64,000 nt of DNA from Flagellimonas okinawensis (GTDB lineage: Bacteria; Bacteroidota; Bacteroidia; Flavobacteriales; Flavobacteriaceae): assembly GCF_029194005.1 (NCBI RefSeq), contig NZ_JARFVA010000001.1, positions 806,001-870,000 on the forward strand, in the 5' to 3' direction. Every line of letters begins with the position of its first letter. Position 1 is the first letter of the stretch. Positions 24,055 to 33,055 of the stretch are shown piece by piece. The notes beneath the pieces are model-generated. The model ran no database searches. It was not told where the DNA came from and saw only the letters and a program-made list of their open reading frames with translations. Position numbers and translations under genes: made by a program.

Positions 24055-26259
24055 ATGACAGAGGCTGCTATTGAAAAAGAGAACAAGGAGATTGCGAAGC
24101 AGTACAAAGAATTACTTCGCATAAGCTACCAGACGCTGACGGATGAAGACAAGAAATTGATTCGTACTGCCTTTGATGTGGCCGTGGACGCCCATAAGGA
24201 TCAGCGAAGAAAGTCTGGGGAAGCATACATCTTCCACCCTATTGCCGTTGCCAAGATCGTGGCTTCGGAAATTGGATTGGATGCGGTTTCCATCGCCTCT
24301 GCCCTACTGCACGATGTTGTTGAGGACACACCCTATACCTTGGACGATATTGAACGGATGTTCGGTGAAACCGTGGCCCGAATTGTGGATGGGCTAACCA
24401 AGATTGCCCACTTAAAAAAGGACAAGGACATCAGTCAACAGGCTGAGAATTTCCGTAAAATGTTGCTTACCCTTCATGATGATGTACGGGTAATCATTAT
24501 TAAAATTGCCGATCGGTACCATAACATGCTCACCATGGATTCCATGCCAGAGCACAAGCAGGTAAAAATTGCATCGGAAACTTTGTACATATATGCACCA
24601 CTGGCGCATAGAATAGGATTGTACAATATAAAAACGGCCTTAGAGGATTTAGCGCTTAAATATACCGAGCCGGATGTTTACGAGGATATTCAAGCCAAAA
24701 TTGAAGACACAGAAGAGGAAAGTTTAGCCTATATAGATGATTTTGCCAATGTAATCAGGACTTCATTGGACAAGGAAGGACTAAATTACTATATAAAAGG
24801 GCGAATGAAATCCATCTTCTCCATCCGTAGGAAGATGAAGGCCCAAAATGTGACCTTTGAGGAGGTATATGATAAGTTTGCCATAAGAATCATTTATAAA
24901 TCCGACCGGAAAAATGAGAAATTCCTGGCCTGGAAGATTTATTCCATTGTTACGGACCACTTTACACCCAACCCTATTCGATTACGTGATTGGATCACTT
25001 CACCAAAATCTACCGGTTATGAGGCCCTACATATCACCGTTATGGGACCAAAGGGTAAATGGGTAGAGGTACAGATACGAAGTGAGCGGATGCACGAAAT
25101 TGCCGAAAAAGGATATGCGGCACACTTTAAATACAAGCACGGAAACCAAAAAGAACAAGGAATAGAAGAATGGTTGAACAAGCTTCAGGAAGCCCTCGAA
25201 AGTGCCAATGGAAATGCCGTAGACTTTGTGGAGGAATTTAAGCTCAACCTATATTCCAAAGAAATATTTGTTTTTACTCCAAAGGGAGACCTAAAATCCA
25301 TGCCCAAAGGCGCTACTGCACTGGACTTTGCCTTCAATATCCATACAGAAGTGGGGATGAAGACCCGAGGTGCAAAAGTCAATGGAAAATTGGTGCCCTT
25401 AGGCACAAAGCTTCGTAGTGGTGACCAAGTGGAGATCATAACATCGGAAAGTGCCAAACCAACACAGACATGGTTGGATTATGCCGAAACGGCAAGGGCA
25501 CGTTCCAAGATCAAATCCTCACTGAGTGAAGAGAAAAAAGAGGTGGCCGCAGAAGGCAAAGAAATTTTGCGCCGTAAGCTAAAAGCCCAAAAAATAACCT
25601 TGAACGAGGACACGGTAAATAAACTGGTGACCTTTTTTAAGCTAAAGACCAGTTTGGACCTCTTTTATAGGGTGGGCATTGGCGTTATAGACAATGAGAA
25701 ATTAAAGGATTTTTCCTCTTCCTACCACAATGCATTTATCAATTTCTTTAAGAACAGGATACGCAAGACCCCTGCCCCTAAGGATATCGATAAAAATGAG
25801 ATTACCACCAAGTACGATTTATTGGTGTTCGGAAAAGAAGAAGAAAGGCTCAATTATAAATTATCGCAATGTTGCAACCCAATTCCCGGTGACGAAGTGT
25901 TTGGATTTGTGAGTGTCAACGATGGTATCAAGGTGCACAAAAAAAACTGCCCCAATGCCATTTCATTGCAATCCAATTACGCTTACAGAATTATTAGTGC
26001 CAAGTGGATAGACTCATCTCAGGAAGAATTCTCCGTTGATATTCAAATTACGGGTATCGATAATATGGGGCTGGTCAAGGACATCACAAAAATTATCTCC
26101 GAAAACATGCATGTCAACATGCGCAACCTCAACTTCAGTGCAGACGGAGGCACCTTTAAAGGAAAAATCACTTTGGTGGTAAAAAACAATAATATCCTTA
26201 AAAGGTTGATGAACAGTTTAAAGCAAGTGGAAGGTATAGATAAAGTGACCAGAATTTAA
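24055..26259 (+). CDS. Bifunctional (p)ppGpp synthetase/hydrolase (RelA/SpoT family)
   Basis: A 734-residue stringent-response enzyme that makes and destroys (p)ppGpp. Domains in order: HD hydrolase (about 45-200, LLHDVVEDTPY intact), synthetase (about 255-370, with SKFAIRI-like DKFAIRIIYKSD and STGYEALHITVMGP), TGS (about 400-460, FTPKGDLKSMPKGATALDFAF), helical and zinc-finger-like region with QCCNPIPGDEVFGF, and ACT (about 660-734). The HD motif is complete, so both activities are likely. The gene leads into fur and purA, which fits control of purine nucleotide pools. Confidence 0.96.
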   Translation: MTEAAIEKENKEIAKQYKELLRISYQTLTDEDKKLIRTAFDVAVDAHKDQRRKSGEAYIFHPIAVAKIVASEIGLDAVSIASALLHDVVEDTPYTLDDIERMFGETVARIVDGLTKIAHLKKDKDISQQAENFRKMLLTLHDDVRVIIIKIADRYHNMLTMDSMPEHKQVKIASETLYIYAPLAHRIGLYNIKTALEDLALKYTEPDVYEDIQAKIEDTEEESLAYIDDFANVIRTSLDKEGLNYYIKGRMKSIFSIRRKMKAQNVTFEEVYDKFAIRIIYKSDRKNEKFLAWKIYSIVTDHFTPNPIRLRDWITSPKSTGYEALHITVMGPKGKWVEVQIRSERMHEIAEKGYAAHFKYKHGNQKEQGIEEWLNKLQEALESANGNAVDFVEEFKLNLYSKEIFVFTPKGDLKSMPKGATALDFAFNIHTEVGMKTRGAKVNGKLVPLGTKLRSGDQVEIITSESAKPTQTWLDYAETARARSKIKSSLSEEKKEVAAEGKEILRRKLKAQKITLNEDTVNKLVTFFKLKTSLDLFYRVGIGVIDNEKLKDFSSSYHNAFINFFKNRIRKTPAPKDIDKNEITTKYDLLVFGKEEERLNYKLSQCCNPIPGDEVFGFVSVNDGIKVHKKNCPNAISLQSNYAYRIISAKWIDSSQEEFSVDIQITGIDNMGLVKDITKIISENMHVNMRNLNFSADGGTFKGKITLVVKNNNILKRLMNSLKQVEGIDKVTRI

Positions 26260-26269
26260 TTTTTAACTG

Positions 26270-26277
26270 TACCTTTG
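26270..26277 (+). promoter_or_regulatory. -7 promoter box for fur-purA
   Basis: TACCTTTG matches TAnnTTTG and lies 23 bases before the fur start, just after the relA/spoT stop. No TTG at ideal spacing is seen upstream. Confidence 0.45.
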
Positions 26278-26300
26278 TGCATTAGCATAGGTAGAACGCC

Positions 26301-26756
26301 ATGGGAAACAATAAAAATCAGGAAATTGTAAAAAATGTGTTCACTGCTTTCCTAGAAGAGAAAGGACACCGCAAAACCCCTGAACGCTACGCCATTTTAC
26401 AAGAAATTTACGAAAGCGACGATCATTTTGATGTAGAGTCCCTTTACATTAAAATGAAAACCAAAAACTATAGGGTAAGTCGAGCTACGCTCTACAATAC
26501 CATCGAGCTGTTATTGGAGAGCAAATTGGTCCGCAAACATCAATTTGGGGAGAACCAGGCAAAATATGAGAAATCATATTTTAATCGTCAGCACGATCAT
26601 GTTATTCTTACCGATACTGGCGAAGTAGTGGAATTTTGCGACCCGCGCATTCAATCCATCAAAAAAACAATTGAAGAGGTTTTTGATATCAAGATCAACA
26701 ATCACTCATTATATTTCTACGGAACTCGAAACAAAGAAGAAAACCTAACCGAATAA
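26301..26756 (+). CDS. Fur-family transcriptional regulator
   Basis: A 151-residue Fur-family repressor. The winged helix has [16 protein letters not shown] and [17 protein letters not shown]; the dimerisation domain has [20 protein letters not shown], equivalent to the HHDH metal site. The CxxC pairs that bind structural zinc in many Fur and PerR proteins are absent (only one cysteine). It could be Fur, PerR or Zur-like; sequence alone does not decide. It is 12 bases upstream of purA, an arrangement I recall as common in Flavobacteriia. Confidence 0.92.
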   Translation: MGNNKNQEIVKNVFTAFLEEKGHRKTPERYAILQEIYESDDHFDVESLYIKMKTKNYRVSRATLYNTIELLLESKLVRKHQFGENQAKYEKSYFNRQHDHVILTDTGEVVEFCDPRIQSIKKTIEEVFDIKINNHSLYFYGTRNKEENLTE

Positions 26757-26768
26757 CCCGAACATTAC

Positions 26769-28037
26769 ATGGTAGATTTATTGCTTGGACTCCAATGGGG
26801 AGACGAAGGAAAAGGAAAAATTGTTGATGTACTGACCAAGGAATACGATATTATAGCTAGATTTCAAGGAGGTCCGAATGCAGGGCACACCTTGGAATTT
26901 GATGGTATTAAACACGTTCTGCACACCATCCCATCGGGAATTTTCCATGAAAACGCCATGAATGTGGTAGGTAACGGCGTGGTAATCGATCCCGTGATCT
27001 TCAAAAAAGAACTGGATAATCTTGAAAAGTTCAATATCGACATAGAATCCAAACTTTTTATCTCAAGAAAAGCACACTTGATTCTACCAACCCACCGTTT
27101 GTTGGATGCCGCTTCCGAGGCTTCAAAAGGTAAAGCAAAAATTGGATCAACCCTAAAGGGTATTGGCCCAACTTACATGGATAAAACCGGACGAAATGGT
27201 ATGCGTGTTGGGGATTTGGAGTTTGATGATTGGAAAACAAAATACCGTGCGTTGGCGGATAAGCATGAGGCCATGATCGACTTTTACGATGTGGACATTC
27301 AGTATAACCTGGATGAGTTGGAGGCCGAGTTCTGCGAAGGTGTCGAGACCTTAAAAAAATTGACCTTTATTGACAGTGAGGAATATATTTTCAAGGCGCA
27401 GGCAGAAGGAAAGAAAATTTTGGCAGAAGGCGCCCAAGGCTCCTTGTTGGATATAGATTTCGGAACTTACCCCTTTGTAACATCTTCCAATACCACTGCG
27501 GCCGGTGCATGTACCGGATTGGGCGTAGCTCCCAATAAAATTAAAAGTGTTTTGGGAATTTTTAAAGCATACACCACTAGAGTGGGTAGCGGTCCATTCC
27601 CTACCGAACTTTTTGATGAGGATGGAGCCACCATGGCAAAAGTGGGCAACGAATTTGGTGCCACGACAGGAAGACCACGACGTTGTGGTTGGTTAGATTT
27701 GGTCGCCCTAAAATATGCGGTTCAAATCAATGGTGTTACCGAACTTATGATGATGAAAGCCGACGTTCTTAGTGGTTTTGATACTATTAAAGTCTGTACG
27801 GCCTATACTTACAAAGGAGAGGAGATTCAACACTTACCTTACAGCATTGAAGAAGAGTATGTTACCCCAGTCTACACAGAGATGAAAGGGTGGTCCGAGG
27901 ACCTCACAAAGCTTACGAATGCAGAACAATTGCCAAAAACCTTGAACGATTATATCTCCTTCTTGGAAGAGCAGTTGAACGTACCTATAAAAATAGTATC
28001 CGTAGGCCCGGACAGGCTTCAAACTATTCACAGATAA
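26769..28037 (+). CDS. purA: Adenylosuccinate synthetase
   Basis: GTP-dependent first step from IMP toward AMP. The 422-residue protein starts with the hallmark GLQWGDEGKGKIVDVL, followed by GGPNAGHTLEF, the IMP-loop STLKGIGPTYMDK, TTAAGACTGLGVAPN and TTGRPRRCGWLDL, and ends SVGPDRLQTI. Everything needed for catalysis is present. It is co-transcribed with fur. A palindrome lies between its stop and the next gene, but no clear terminator was found. Confidence 0.97.
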   Translation: MVDLLLGLQWGDEGKGKIVDVLTKEYDIIARFQGGPNAGHTLEFDGIKHVLHTIPSGIFHENAMNVVGNGVVIDPVIFKKELDNLEKFNIDIESKLFISRKAHLILPTHRLLDAASEASKGKAKIGSTLKGIGPTYMDKTGRNGMRVGDLEFDDWKTKYRALADKHEAMIDFYDVDIQYNLDELEAEFCEGVETLKKLTFIDSEEYIFKAQAEGKKILAEGAQGSLLDIDFGTYPFVTSSNTTAAGACTGLGVAPNKIKSVLGIFKAYTTRVGSGPFPTELFDEDGATMAKVGNEFGATTGRPRRCGWLDLVALKYAVQINGVTELMMMKADVLSGFDTIKVCTAYTYKGEEIQHLPYSIEEEYVTPVYTEMKGWSEDLTKLTNAEQLPKTLNDYISFLEEQLNVPIKIVSVGPDRLQTIHR

Positions 28038-28078
28038 GTCTCGGTTTTCTGTTCATTTTTCAGTAATTTAAAGGTCCG

Positions 28079-28098
28079 ATTGTCTAATCTTGGACAAT
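28079..28098. promoter_or_regulatory. Palindrome ATTGTC-n8-GACAAT before the GH97 gene
   Basis: ATTGTC (28079-28084) and GACAAT (28093-28098) are perfect inverted copies 37 bases before the GH97 start. It could be an operator or a weak hairpin. There is no T-tract, so a terminator is unlikely. Confidence 0.3.
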
Positions 28099-28135
28099 AT
28101 TTTACTGCATAGTTAATTGACTAAAAATCAATACA

Positions 28136-30250
28136 ATGAACAAAACACTGACCCTGCTATTTCTAATAGCTAGCTTAATTTCCTGTACAAAAGAATCAAC
28201 AAAACTAACGGTAGCATCCCCAAACGGAATCAATTCCATTGATTTCCAACTTTCGGAGGATGGTTCACCGTACTATTTTGTGAATCATAACAACAAAACC
28301 GTTATCGATTCCTCTTCCATGAGTTTTGACTTCAAAAACCAAGAATCCTTAAAAGGTGGATTGAATATCATCAATTCAACCACAACTTCGGTAAATGAAA
28401 CTTGGGAAATGCCCTGGGGAGAACAAAAGGAAGTGGTGAATCACTACAACGAAATGATTATAGAGCTTGAAGAGACCCAAGCACCCAACCGTAAATTCAA
28501 TATCTATTTTAGGGCCTATGATGATGGCATCGGTTTCCGCTACGAGTTCCTGCCTCAACAAGGGATGGATAGCATCATTATTATGGATGAAAACACGGAG
28601 TTCCAATTAACCGAGGATTATATGTCTTGGTGGATTCCTGGAGACTGGGACATTTATGAGCATCTGTACAACACCACTAAAGTTTCAGAAATAGATGCCA
28701 TATCCAAAAGAAATAATGAAGATTTGGCGCAGACCTACATTCCCGAAAATGCGGTGAATACTCCGGTGACCATGCGTGGCAAGGATGGTCTGCATCTTAG
28801 TTTCCACGAGGCCAATCTTACCGATTATGCTGGGATGACATTAAAAGTGAACAATGAGTCATTACTTCTTACAAGCGAATTAGTAGGTTCCGATAGGTCG
28901 GGATACAAAGTAAAAAGGGAACTACCCTTTAAAACTCCATGGCGTAGCATACAAATTGCCGAAAAAGCTGGGGACCTTATTGAATCCAAGTTGATCGTAA
29001 ACCTTAACGAGCCCAACAAATTGGGTGATATCAGCTGGTTTAAGCCTAAAAAATATGTGGGTATTTGGTGGGAAATGCACGTAGGTAAATCTACATGGGA
29101 CTATGCAGGCTCCCAAGACATGAACACCTTTACCAACGACCTAAAACCTACAGGCAAGCATGGAGCCACCACAGAAAACACCAAGCGCTACATTGACTTT
29201 GCCGCTCAAAATAACATTACCGGAGTTTTGGTTGAAGGCTGGAACACCGGTTGGGAACACTGGATAGGTTTTGAAGACCGTGAGGGTGTTTTCGATTTTG
29301 TGACCCCCTACCCCGATTACGATTTGGAAGAATTGAATCGCTACGCCAAAGAGAAAGGTGTAGAGATAATTATGCACCACGAAACCTCGGCCGCACCGAG
29401 AACCTACGAGCAACAATTGGATACTGCCTATCAATTGATGAACCAATTGGGTATCCACTCCGTTAAAACAGGTTATGTGGGCAAAATAATTCCAGAAGGT
29501 GAATACCACCATGGACAATGGATGGTCAATCATTACAGAAAAGTAGTGGAGACCGGTGCCAAATACAATGTGGCCATAAACGCCCACGAACCCATTAAAG
29601 CTACCGGAATCCGAAGAACGTATCCAAATGCCATTGCACGAGAAGGGCTTCGCGGTCAGGAATTCAATGCCTGGTCGGCCGATGGTGGAAACCCTGCCGA
29701 GCACTTGCCCATTGTAGCTTTCACCAGAATGTTGGCAGGACCTATCGATTTTACACCTGGTGTTTTTGATATTGAAATCCCGAGCAAGGAAAATAACCGC
29801 GTCAGCACCACACTTGCACAGCAACTGGCTTTATATGTTGTTATCTACGGACCTGTACAAATGGCTTGCGATTTACCCGAAAATTATGAAGGTCAGCCCG
29901 CGCTTCAATTTATCAGGGACGTTGGCGTGGACTGGGACGAATCCAAGGTCTTAAACGGAGAGGTCGGCGATTTTGTTACCATTGCCAGAAAGGAACGGGA
30001 AACAGGCAATTGGTTTGTTGGTGGAATTACCAACGAAAATGCACGGGAAGTCACCATTGATTTTGATTTTCTGGAGGATGGCGTTGCATATGAAACCATT
30101 ATTTATAAAGATGCAGAAGATGCTAATTTTAAAAACAACCCAACAGCCATCAATATTGAGCGAATCGATGTTGACAAAGATTCATCTTTGACCATACAAA
30201 TGGCAGAAGGAGGAGGATTTGCCATTAGTTTATTAAAGAAAAACGGATAA
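28136..30250 (+). CDS. GH97 alpha-glucosidase, SusB-like lipoprotein
   Basis: A 704-residue glycoside hydrolase of family 97. The signal peptide ends in a lipobox at Cys18 (ASLISCTKES). The three glutamates of the inverting SusB type are in place: IIMHHETSAAPRTYE (about 415), INAHEP (about 482) and LRGQEFN (about 508). SusB removes glucose from starch fragments in the periplasm. No susC/susD pair or regulator is next to it, so it stands outside a full polysaccharide locus in this window. Confidence 0.94.
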   Translation: MNKTLTLLFLIASLISCTKESTKLTVASPNGINSIDFQLSEDGSPYYFVNHNNKTVIDSSSMSFDFKNQESLKGGLNIINSTTTSVNETWEMPWGEQKEVVNHYNEMIIELEETQAPNRKFNIYFRAYDDGIGFRYEFLPQQGMDSIIIMDENTEFQLTEDYMSWWIPGDWDIYEHLYNTTKVSEIDAISKRNNEDLAQTYIPENAVNTPVTMRGKDGLHLSFHEANLTDYAGMTLKVNNESLLLTSELVGSDRSGYKVKRELPFKTPWRSIQIAEKAGDLIESKLIVNLNEPNKLGDISWFKPKKYVGIWWEMHVGKSTWDYAGSQDMNTFTNDLKPTGKHGATTENTKRYIDFAAQNNITGVLVEGWNTGWEHWIGFEDREGVFDFVTPYPDYDLEELNRYAKEKGVEIIMHHETSAAPRTYEQQLDTAYQLMNQLGIHSVKTGYVGKIIPEGEYHHGQWMVNHYRKVVETGAKYNVAINAHEPIKATGIRRTYPNAIAREGLRGQEFNAWSADGGNPAEHLPIVAFTRMLAGPIDFTPGVFDIEIPSKENNRVSTTLAQQLALYVVIYGPVQMACDLPENYEGQPALQFIRDVGVDWDESKVLNGEVGDFVTIARKERETGNWFVGGITNENAREVTIDFDFLEDGVAYETIIYKDAEDANFKNNPTAINIERIDVDKDSSLTIQMAEGGGFAISLLKKNG

Positions 30251-30265
30251 TTCAAACCGGGGTTA

Positions 30266-30281
30266 TGTGACCTATATCACT
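30266..30281 (+). promoter_or_regulatory. Possible Crp/Fnr-type site upstream of dps
   Basis: TGTGA-n6-TCACT at 30266-30281 resembles the TGTGAnnnnnnTCACA target of Crp/Fnr regulators, with four perfect symmetric bases per arm. It lies 22 bases upstream of the TACTTTTG box of dps. Confidence 0.3.
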
Positions 30282-30302
30282 GTAAAAACAGGTTGCATAA
30301 AC

Positions 30303-30310
30303 TACTTTTG
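30303..30310 (+). promoter_or_regulatory. -7 promoter box for dps
   Basis: TACTTTTG matches TAnnTTTG, 22 bases before the dps ATG. No TTG at ideal distance, which would fit a promoter that needs an activator. Confidence 0.45.
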
Positions 30311-30332
30311 AAGAAAAGCAAAATATACCGTT

Positions 30333-30812
30333 ATGACAGATAAACTCAATAAAATAGGACTGGACAAACAGGCCTCTAGCGACTTAGCCGATAAACTAAA
30401 CGAATTGTTGGCCAATTATCAATTATTCTACATGAACGCACGTGGTTTTCACTGGAACATTAAGGGTGAAAAGTTTTTTGAACTGCACCTTAAGTTCGAA
30501 GAGCTCTACAACGATTCGTTAGTGAAAATTGATGAAATTGCAGAGCGTATATTAACCTTGGGCTTTACTCCCCTACACACGTACGGCGACTATACAGGAT
30601 TATCAAAAATCAAAGCTGCAAAAAATGTATCGAGTGGCAACAAGGCCATTCAAGAAATTTTAAATGGATACGAGGTACTATTGCCATTGGAACGAGAACT
30701 GCTGGAAATGTCCGGAGACTCCAATGATGAAGGTACCAATGCCTTAATGAGCGATTACATTCGTGAGCAGGAAAAACTCATTTGGATGTATTCCGCATAT
30801 TTGAACCAATAA
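30333..30812 (+). CDS. dps: Dps family ferritin-like DNA-protection protein
   Basis: A 159-residue Dps protein: a dodecamer that oxidises and stores iron and shields DNA under starvation or peroxide stress. The ferroxidase ligands are recognisable in NARGFHWNIKG (about residue 40) and FELHLKFEELYND (about 52-64). Length and four-helix pattern are normal. The C-terminal tail is short and not basic, so DNA binding through a lysine tail is unlikely. DinB follows after 5 bases. Confidence 0.94.
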   Translation: MTDKLNKIGLDKQASSDLADKLNELLANYQLFYMNARGFHWNIKGEKFFELHLKFEELYNDSLVKIDEIAERILTLGFTPLHTYGDYTGLSKIKAAKNVSSGNKAIQEILNGYEVLLPLERELLEMSGDSNDEGTNALMSDYIREQEKLIWMYSAYLNQ

Positions 30813-30817
30813 ATTAT

Positions 30818-31258
30818 ATGACCAAAAACATTCTTAAGGATTTAATCGCACAGAACAGAAAAACATGTGATTTCACTTTCAACGAGATCACTCAGGAAAA
30901 TAGCTCGCTAAAATTAAACGATGATACCGCTTCCGTTGGATTCATATATCGTCATATTGGGGAGATTATGCATCTACTCACGCAATTTTTTGGTATTCCC
31001 ACCGAAGTTAAAAACACCACCATGGGCGAAAAGGATACCGGTGAAGTGTACAACTTGGAGGAAAGTCAAAAACTAGTGGAAGATGGATACAAATTACTGG
31101 ATGATCTCGTTGAAAGCTTATCCGAAAAAGAATGGACGGAAACCATCGAAACTCCATTTTTTGGCCCCATATCCAGGACCAAGTTGTTGGGACACGTACT
31201 ATACCACAACACCTATCACTGCGGACAAATAACTCTTACCTTAAAAAGGGGAAAGTAA
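30818..31258 (+). CDS. DinB-family protein
   Basis: A 146-residue four-helix protein of the DinB/YfiT superfamily. The metal-binding histidine pattern is seen as YRHIGEIMHLL near residue 46 and HVLYHNTYHCGQI at the end. Such proteins are thiol-dependent transferases or unknown metalloproteins. I use ATG 30818, which gives MTKNILKDLIAQN; an in-frame ATG at 30782 lies within dps. Spacing of 5 bases suggests co-expression with dps. Confidence 0.88.
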   Translation: MTKNILKDLIAQNRKTCDFTFNEITQENSSLKLNDDTASVGFIYRHIGEIMHLLTQFFGIPTEVKNTTMGEKDTGEVYNLEESQKLVEDGYKLLDDLVESLSEKEWTETIETPFFGPISRTKLLGHVLYHNTYHCGQITLTLKRGK

Positions 31259-31332
31259 AAGCAAAGGGCAATCACTTGAATTAGAAATCCCAAAGCTTTC
31301 TAAACGATGTATGCCACTTCCGTTAAAAATCC

Positions 31333-31340
31333 TACTTTTG
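31333..31340 (+). promoter_or_regulatory. -7 promoter box inside the longer OstA-like frame
   Basis: TACTTTTG, followed by GGCAAAATTT, is typical of flavobacterial promoters. It lies 26 bases after the first in-frame ATG (31307) and 12 before the GTG at 31352, so it argues for the later start. Confidence 0.45.
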
Positions 31341-31351
31341 GGCAAAATTTC

Positions 31352-33055
31352 GTGAATTTGAAAAGCATTTCATTTTTCATTCTGGCCCTTTTCACTTTTG
31401 GCGCATTTGCCCAAGAGCAGCAGCCCGAGGGTGGCCGACAAATCAACATCGTTTACGGGGCCAACTTCACCAAAGATGAGGCACAGTTTCCCGGTGCTTC
31501 CATTTTTAGCAAGGATGATGAGCGACAGGTACAGTTTGAGCACCAAGGAGCTGACCTGTGGTGCGATATTGCTATTTTTTATGCTGAAGAAAACCGCCTA
31601 AAGGCGATTGGGAACATTCGTTTACAACAAGGGGATTCCATAGAGATGAACAGTGGAAAAATGGACTACGATGGCAATTCAAAATTGGCCAAAGCTTGGG
31701 AAAAAGTGGACCTTACCAATGGCCAAATGACCTTGACAACCGACACCCTTTATTTTGATAGGGAAAAACAACAGGCCTACTACAATTCAGGTGGAAAGGT
31801 TATAGATTCCGCGAATGTGCTCACTAGCATTGTGGGAACCTATTTTATGACCCCCAAAAAGTACCAGTTTCAACGCAAGGTACACATTGACAATCCTGAT
31901 TATATTATTGATTCGGAGCAACTGGACTATTACACCACATCCAAAAACGCCTATATGTACGGTCCTTCCACCATAACTGGCGAGGAATACAAAATCTATT
32001 GCGAGAGAGGTTTTTACGACACCACAATCGAGCAAGGTTACGGGATCAAAAACACCCGTATTGATTACGACAATAAAATAATCGAAGGGGACAGCCTCTA
32101 TTTTGACAAGGCTACGGAATTTGCCTCTGCAACGAACAACATCCAAATTACAGACACCATCAATAATGGGGTGATCAGGGCACATTATGCCGAAGTGCAC
32201 AAGGCCAAAGATTCCGTTTTTGCCACCAAAAGAGCAGTTTCCATCAGTCTGGTACAGAAAGATTCCCTTTATATGCACGGCGACACCTTGATGGTCACTG
32301 GAAAAGAAGAAGAACGTGTTTTACGCGCATTCAGGAATGCCAAATTCTATAAAACAGACTTGAGTGGCAAATGTGATTCCATTCATTTCGAGGAAAAAAC
32401 GGGTATTACCCAATTGATTACCAATCCTGTTTTATGGAATGTAGACAATCAGATCACGGGAGACAGCATTCATTTAATTTCCGATTTGGAAACAGATAAG
32501 CTGGATTCCCTAAAAGTAATCGAGAATGCTTTCATAATTTCATTGGATACGATAAGTGGTACTGAGTACAATCAAGCCAAGGGAATAAACCTGAATGGAA
32601 AATTCATCGAAAATGAGCTCAAAATCATCGATCTGGATAAGAATACAGAATTGATTTACTATATCTACAATGATGACCAAGAATTAATAGGGGTAAATAA
32701 AAGTAAATCGAGCAAGATTAGACTCGAGATGGCCAATAACGATATTGAAGACATCACCTTTTACGTAGATCCGGATGGGGACATTTTCCCGGAAGATGAA
32801 TGGGAGCAACAATCCAAAAAATTTAAAGGTTTTATCTGGCGTGGCGATGAACGAATCATGTCCAAAGAAGAAATATTCGACGAAGACGACAACAACATTG
32901 AACTGGTTAAAATTCGGGGCATAGACAACCCCATTGATATTGATGCAGAGGAAAACGAACGGCAGAACAACCAGAACGACCCCATAAATGCACCCAATAC
33001 CAAAGCGGTAAAACCTAAAAAGCCCGTTCTTAAAAAGAAAGAACAAACCCCATAA
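31352..33055 (+). CDS. OstA/LptA-like organic-solvent-tolerance protein
   Basis: A protein of about 567 residues with a signal peptide (LKSISFFILALFTFGAFAQ) and OstA-type beta-jellyroll repeats as in LptA and the periplasmic part of LptD, which carry lipopolysaccharide across the periplasm. Recurrent strands such as IGNIRLQQGDSIEMNSGKMDYDG fit this. A long acidic to lysine-rich tail ends KKPVLKKKEQTP. It is twice the size of LptA, as is usual in Bacteroidota. I prefer the GTG at 31352; ATG 31307 is possible. It overlaps the aminotransferase gene by 1 base. Confidence 0.88.
   Translation: MNLKSISFFILALFTFGAFAQEQQPEGGRQINIVYGANFTKDEAQFPGASIFSKDDERQVQFEHQGADLWCDIAIFYAEENRLKAIGNIRLQQGDSIEMNSGKMDYDGNSKLAKAWEKVDLTNGQMTLTTDTLYFDREKQQAYYNSGGKVIDSANVLTSIVGTYFMTPKKYQFQRKVHIDNPDYIIDSEQLDYYTTSKNAYMYGPSTITGEEYKIYCERGFYDTTIEQGYGIKNTRIDYDNKIIEGDSLYFDKATEFASATNNIQITDTINNGVIRAHYAEVHKAKDSVFATKRAVSISLVQKDSLYMHGDTLMVTGKEEERVLRAFRNAKFYKTDLSGKCDSIHFEEKTGITQLITNPVLWNVDNQITGDSIHLISDLETDKLDSLKVIENAFIISLDTISGTEYNQAKGINLNGKFIENELKIIDLDKNTELIYYIYNDDQELIGVNKSKSSKIRLEMANNDIEDITFYVDPDGDIFPEDEWEQQSKKFKGFIWRGDERIMSKEEIFDEDDNNIELVKIRGIDNPIDIDAEENERQNNQNDPINAPNTKAVKPKKPVLKKKEQTP

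Noticed and set aside
29141-29824. 227-codon open frame opposite the GH97 gene
   Set aside because: Antisense to the catalytic domain of GH97, whose active-site residues are intact on the plus strand.
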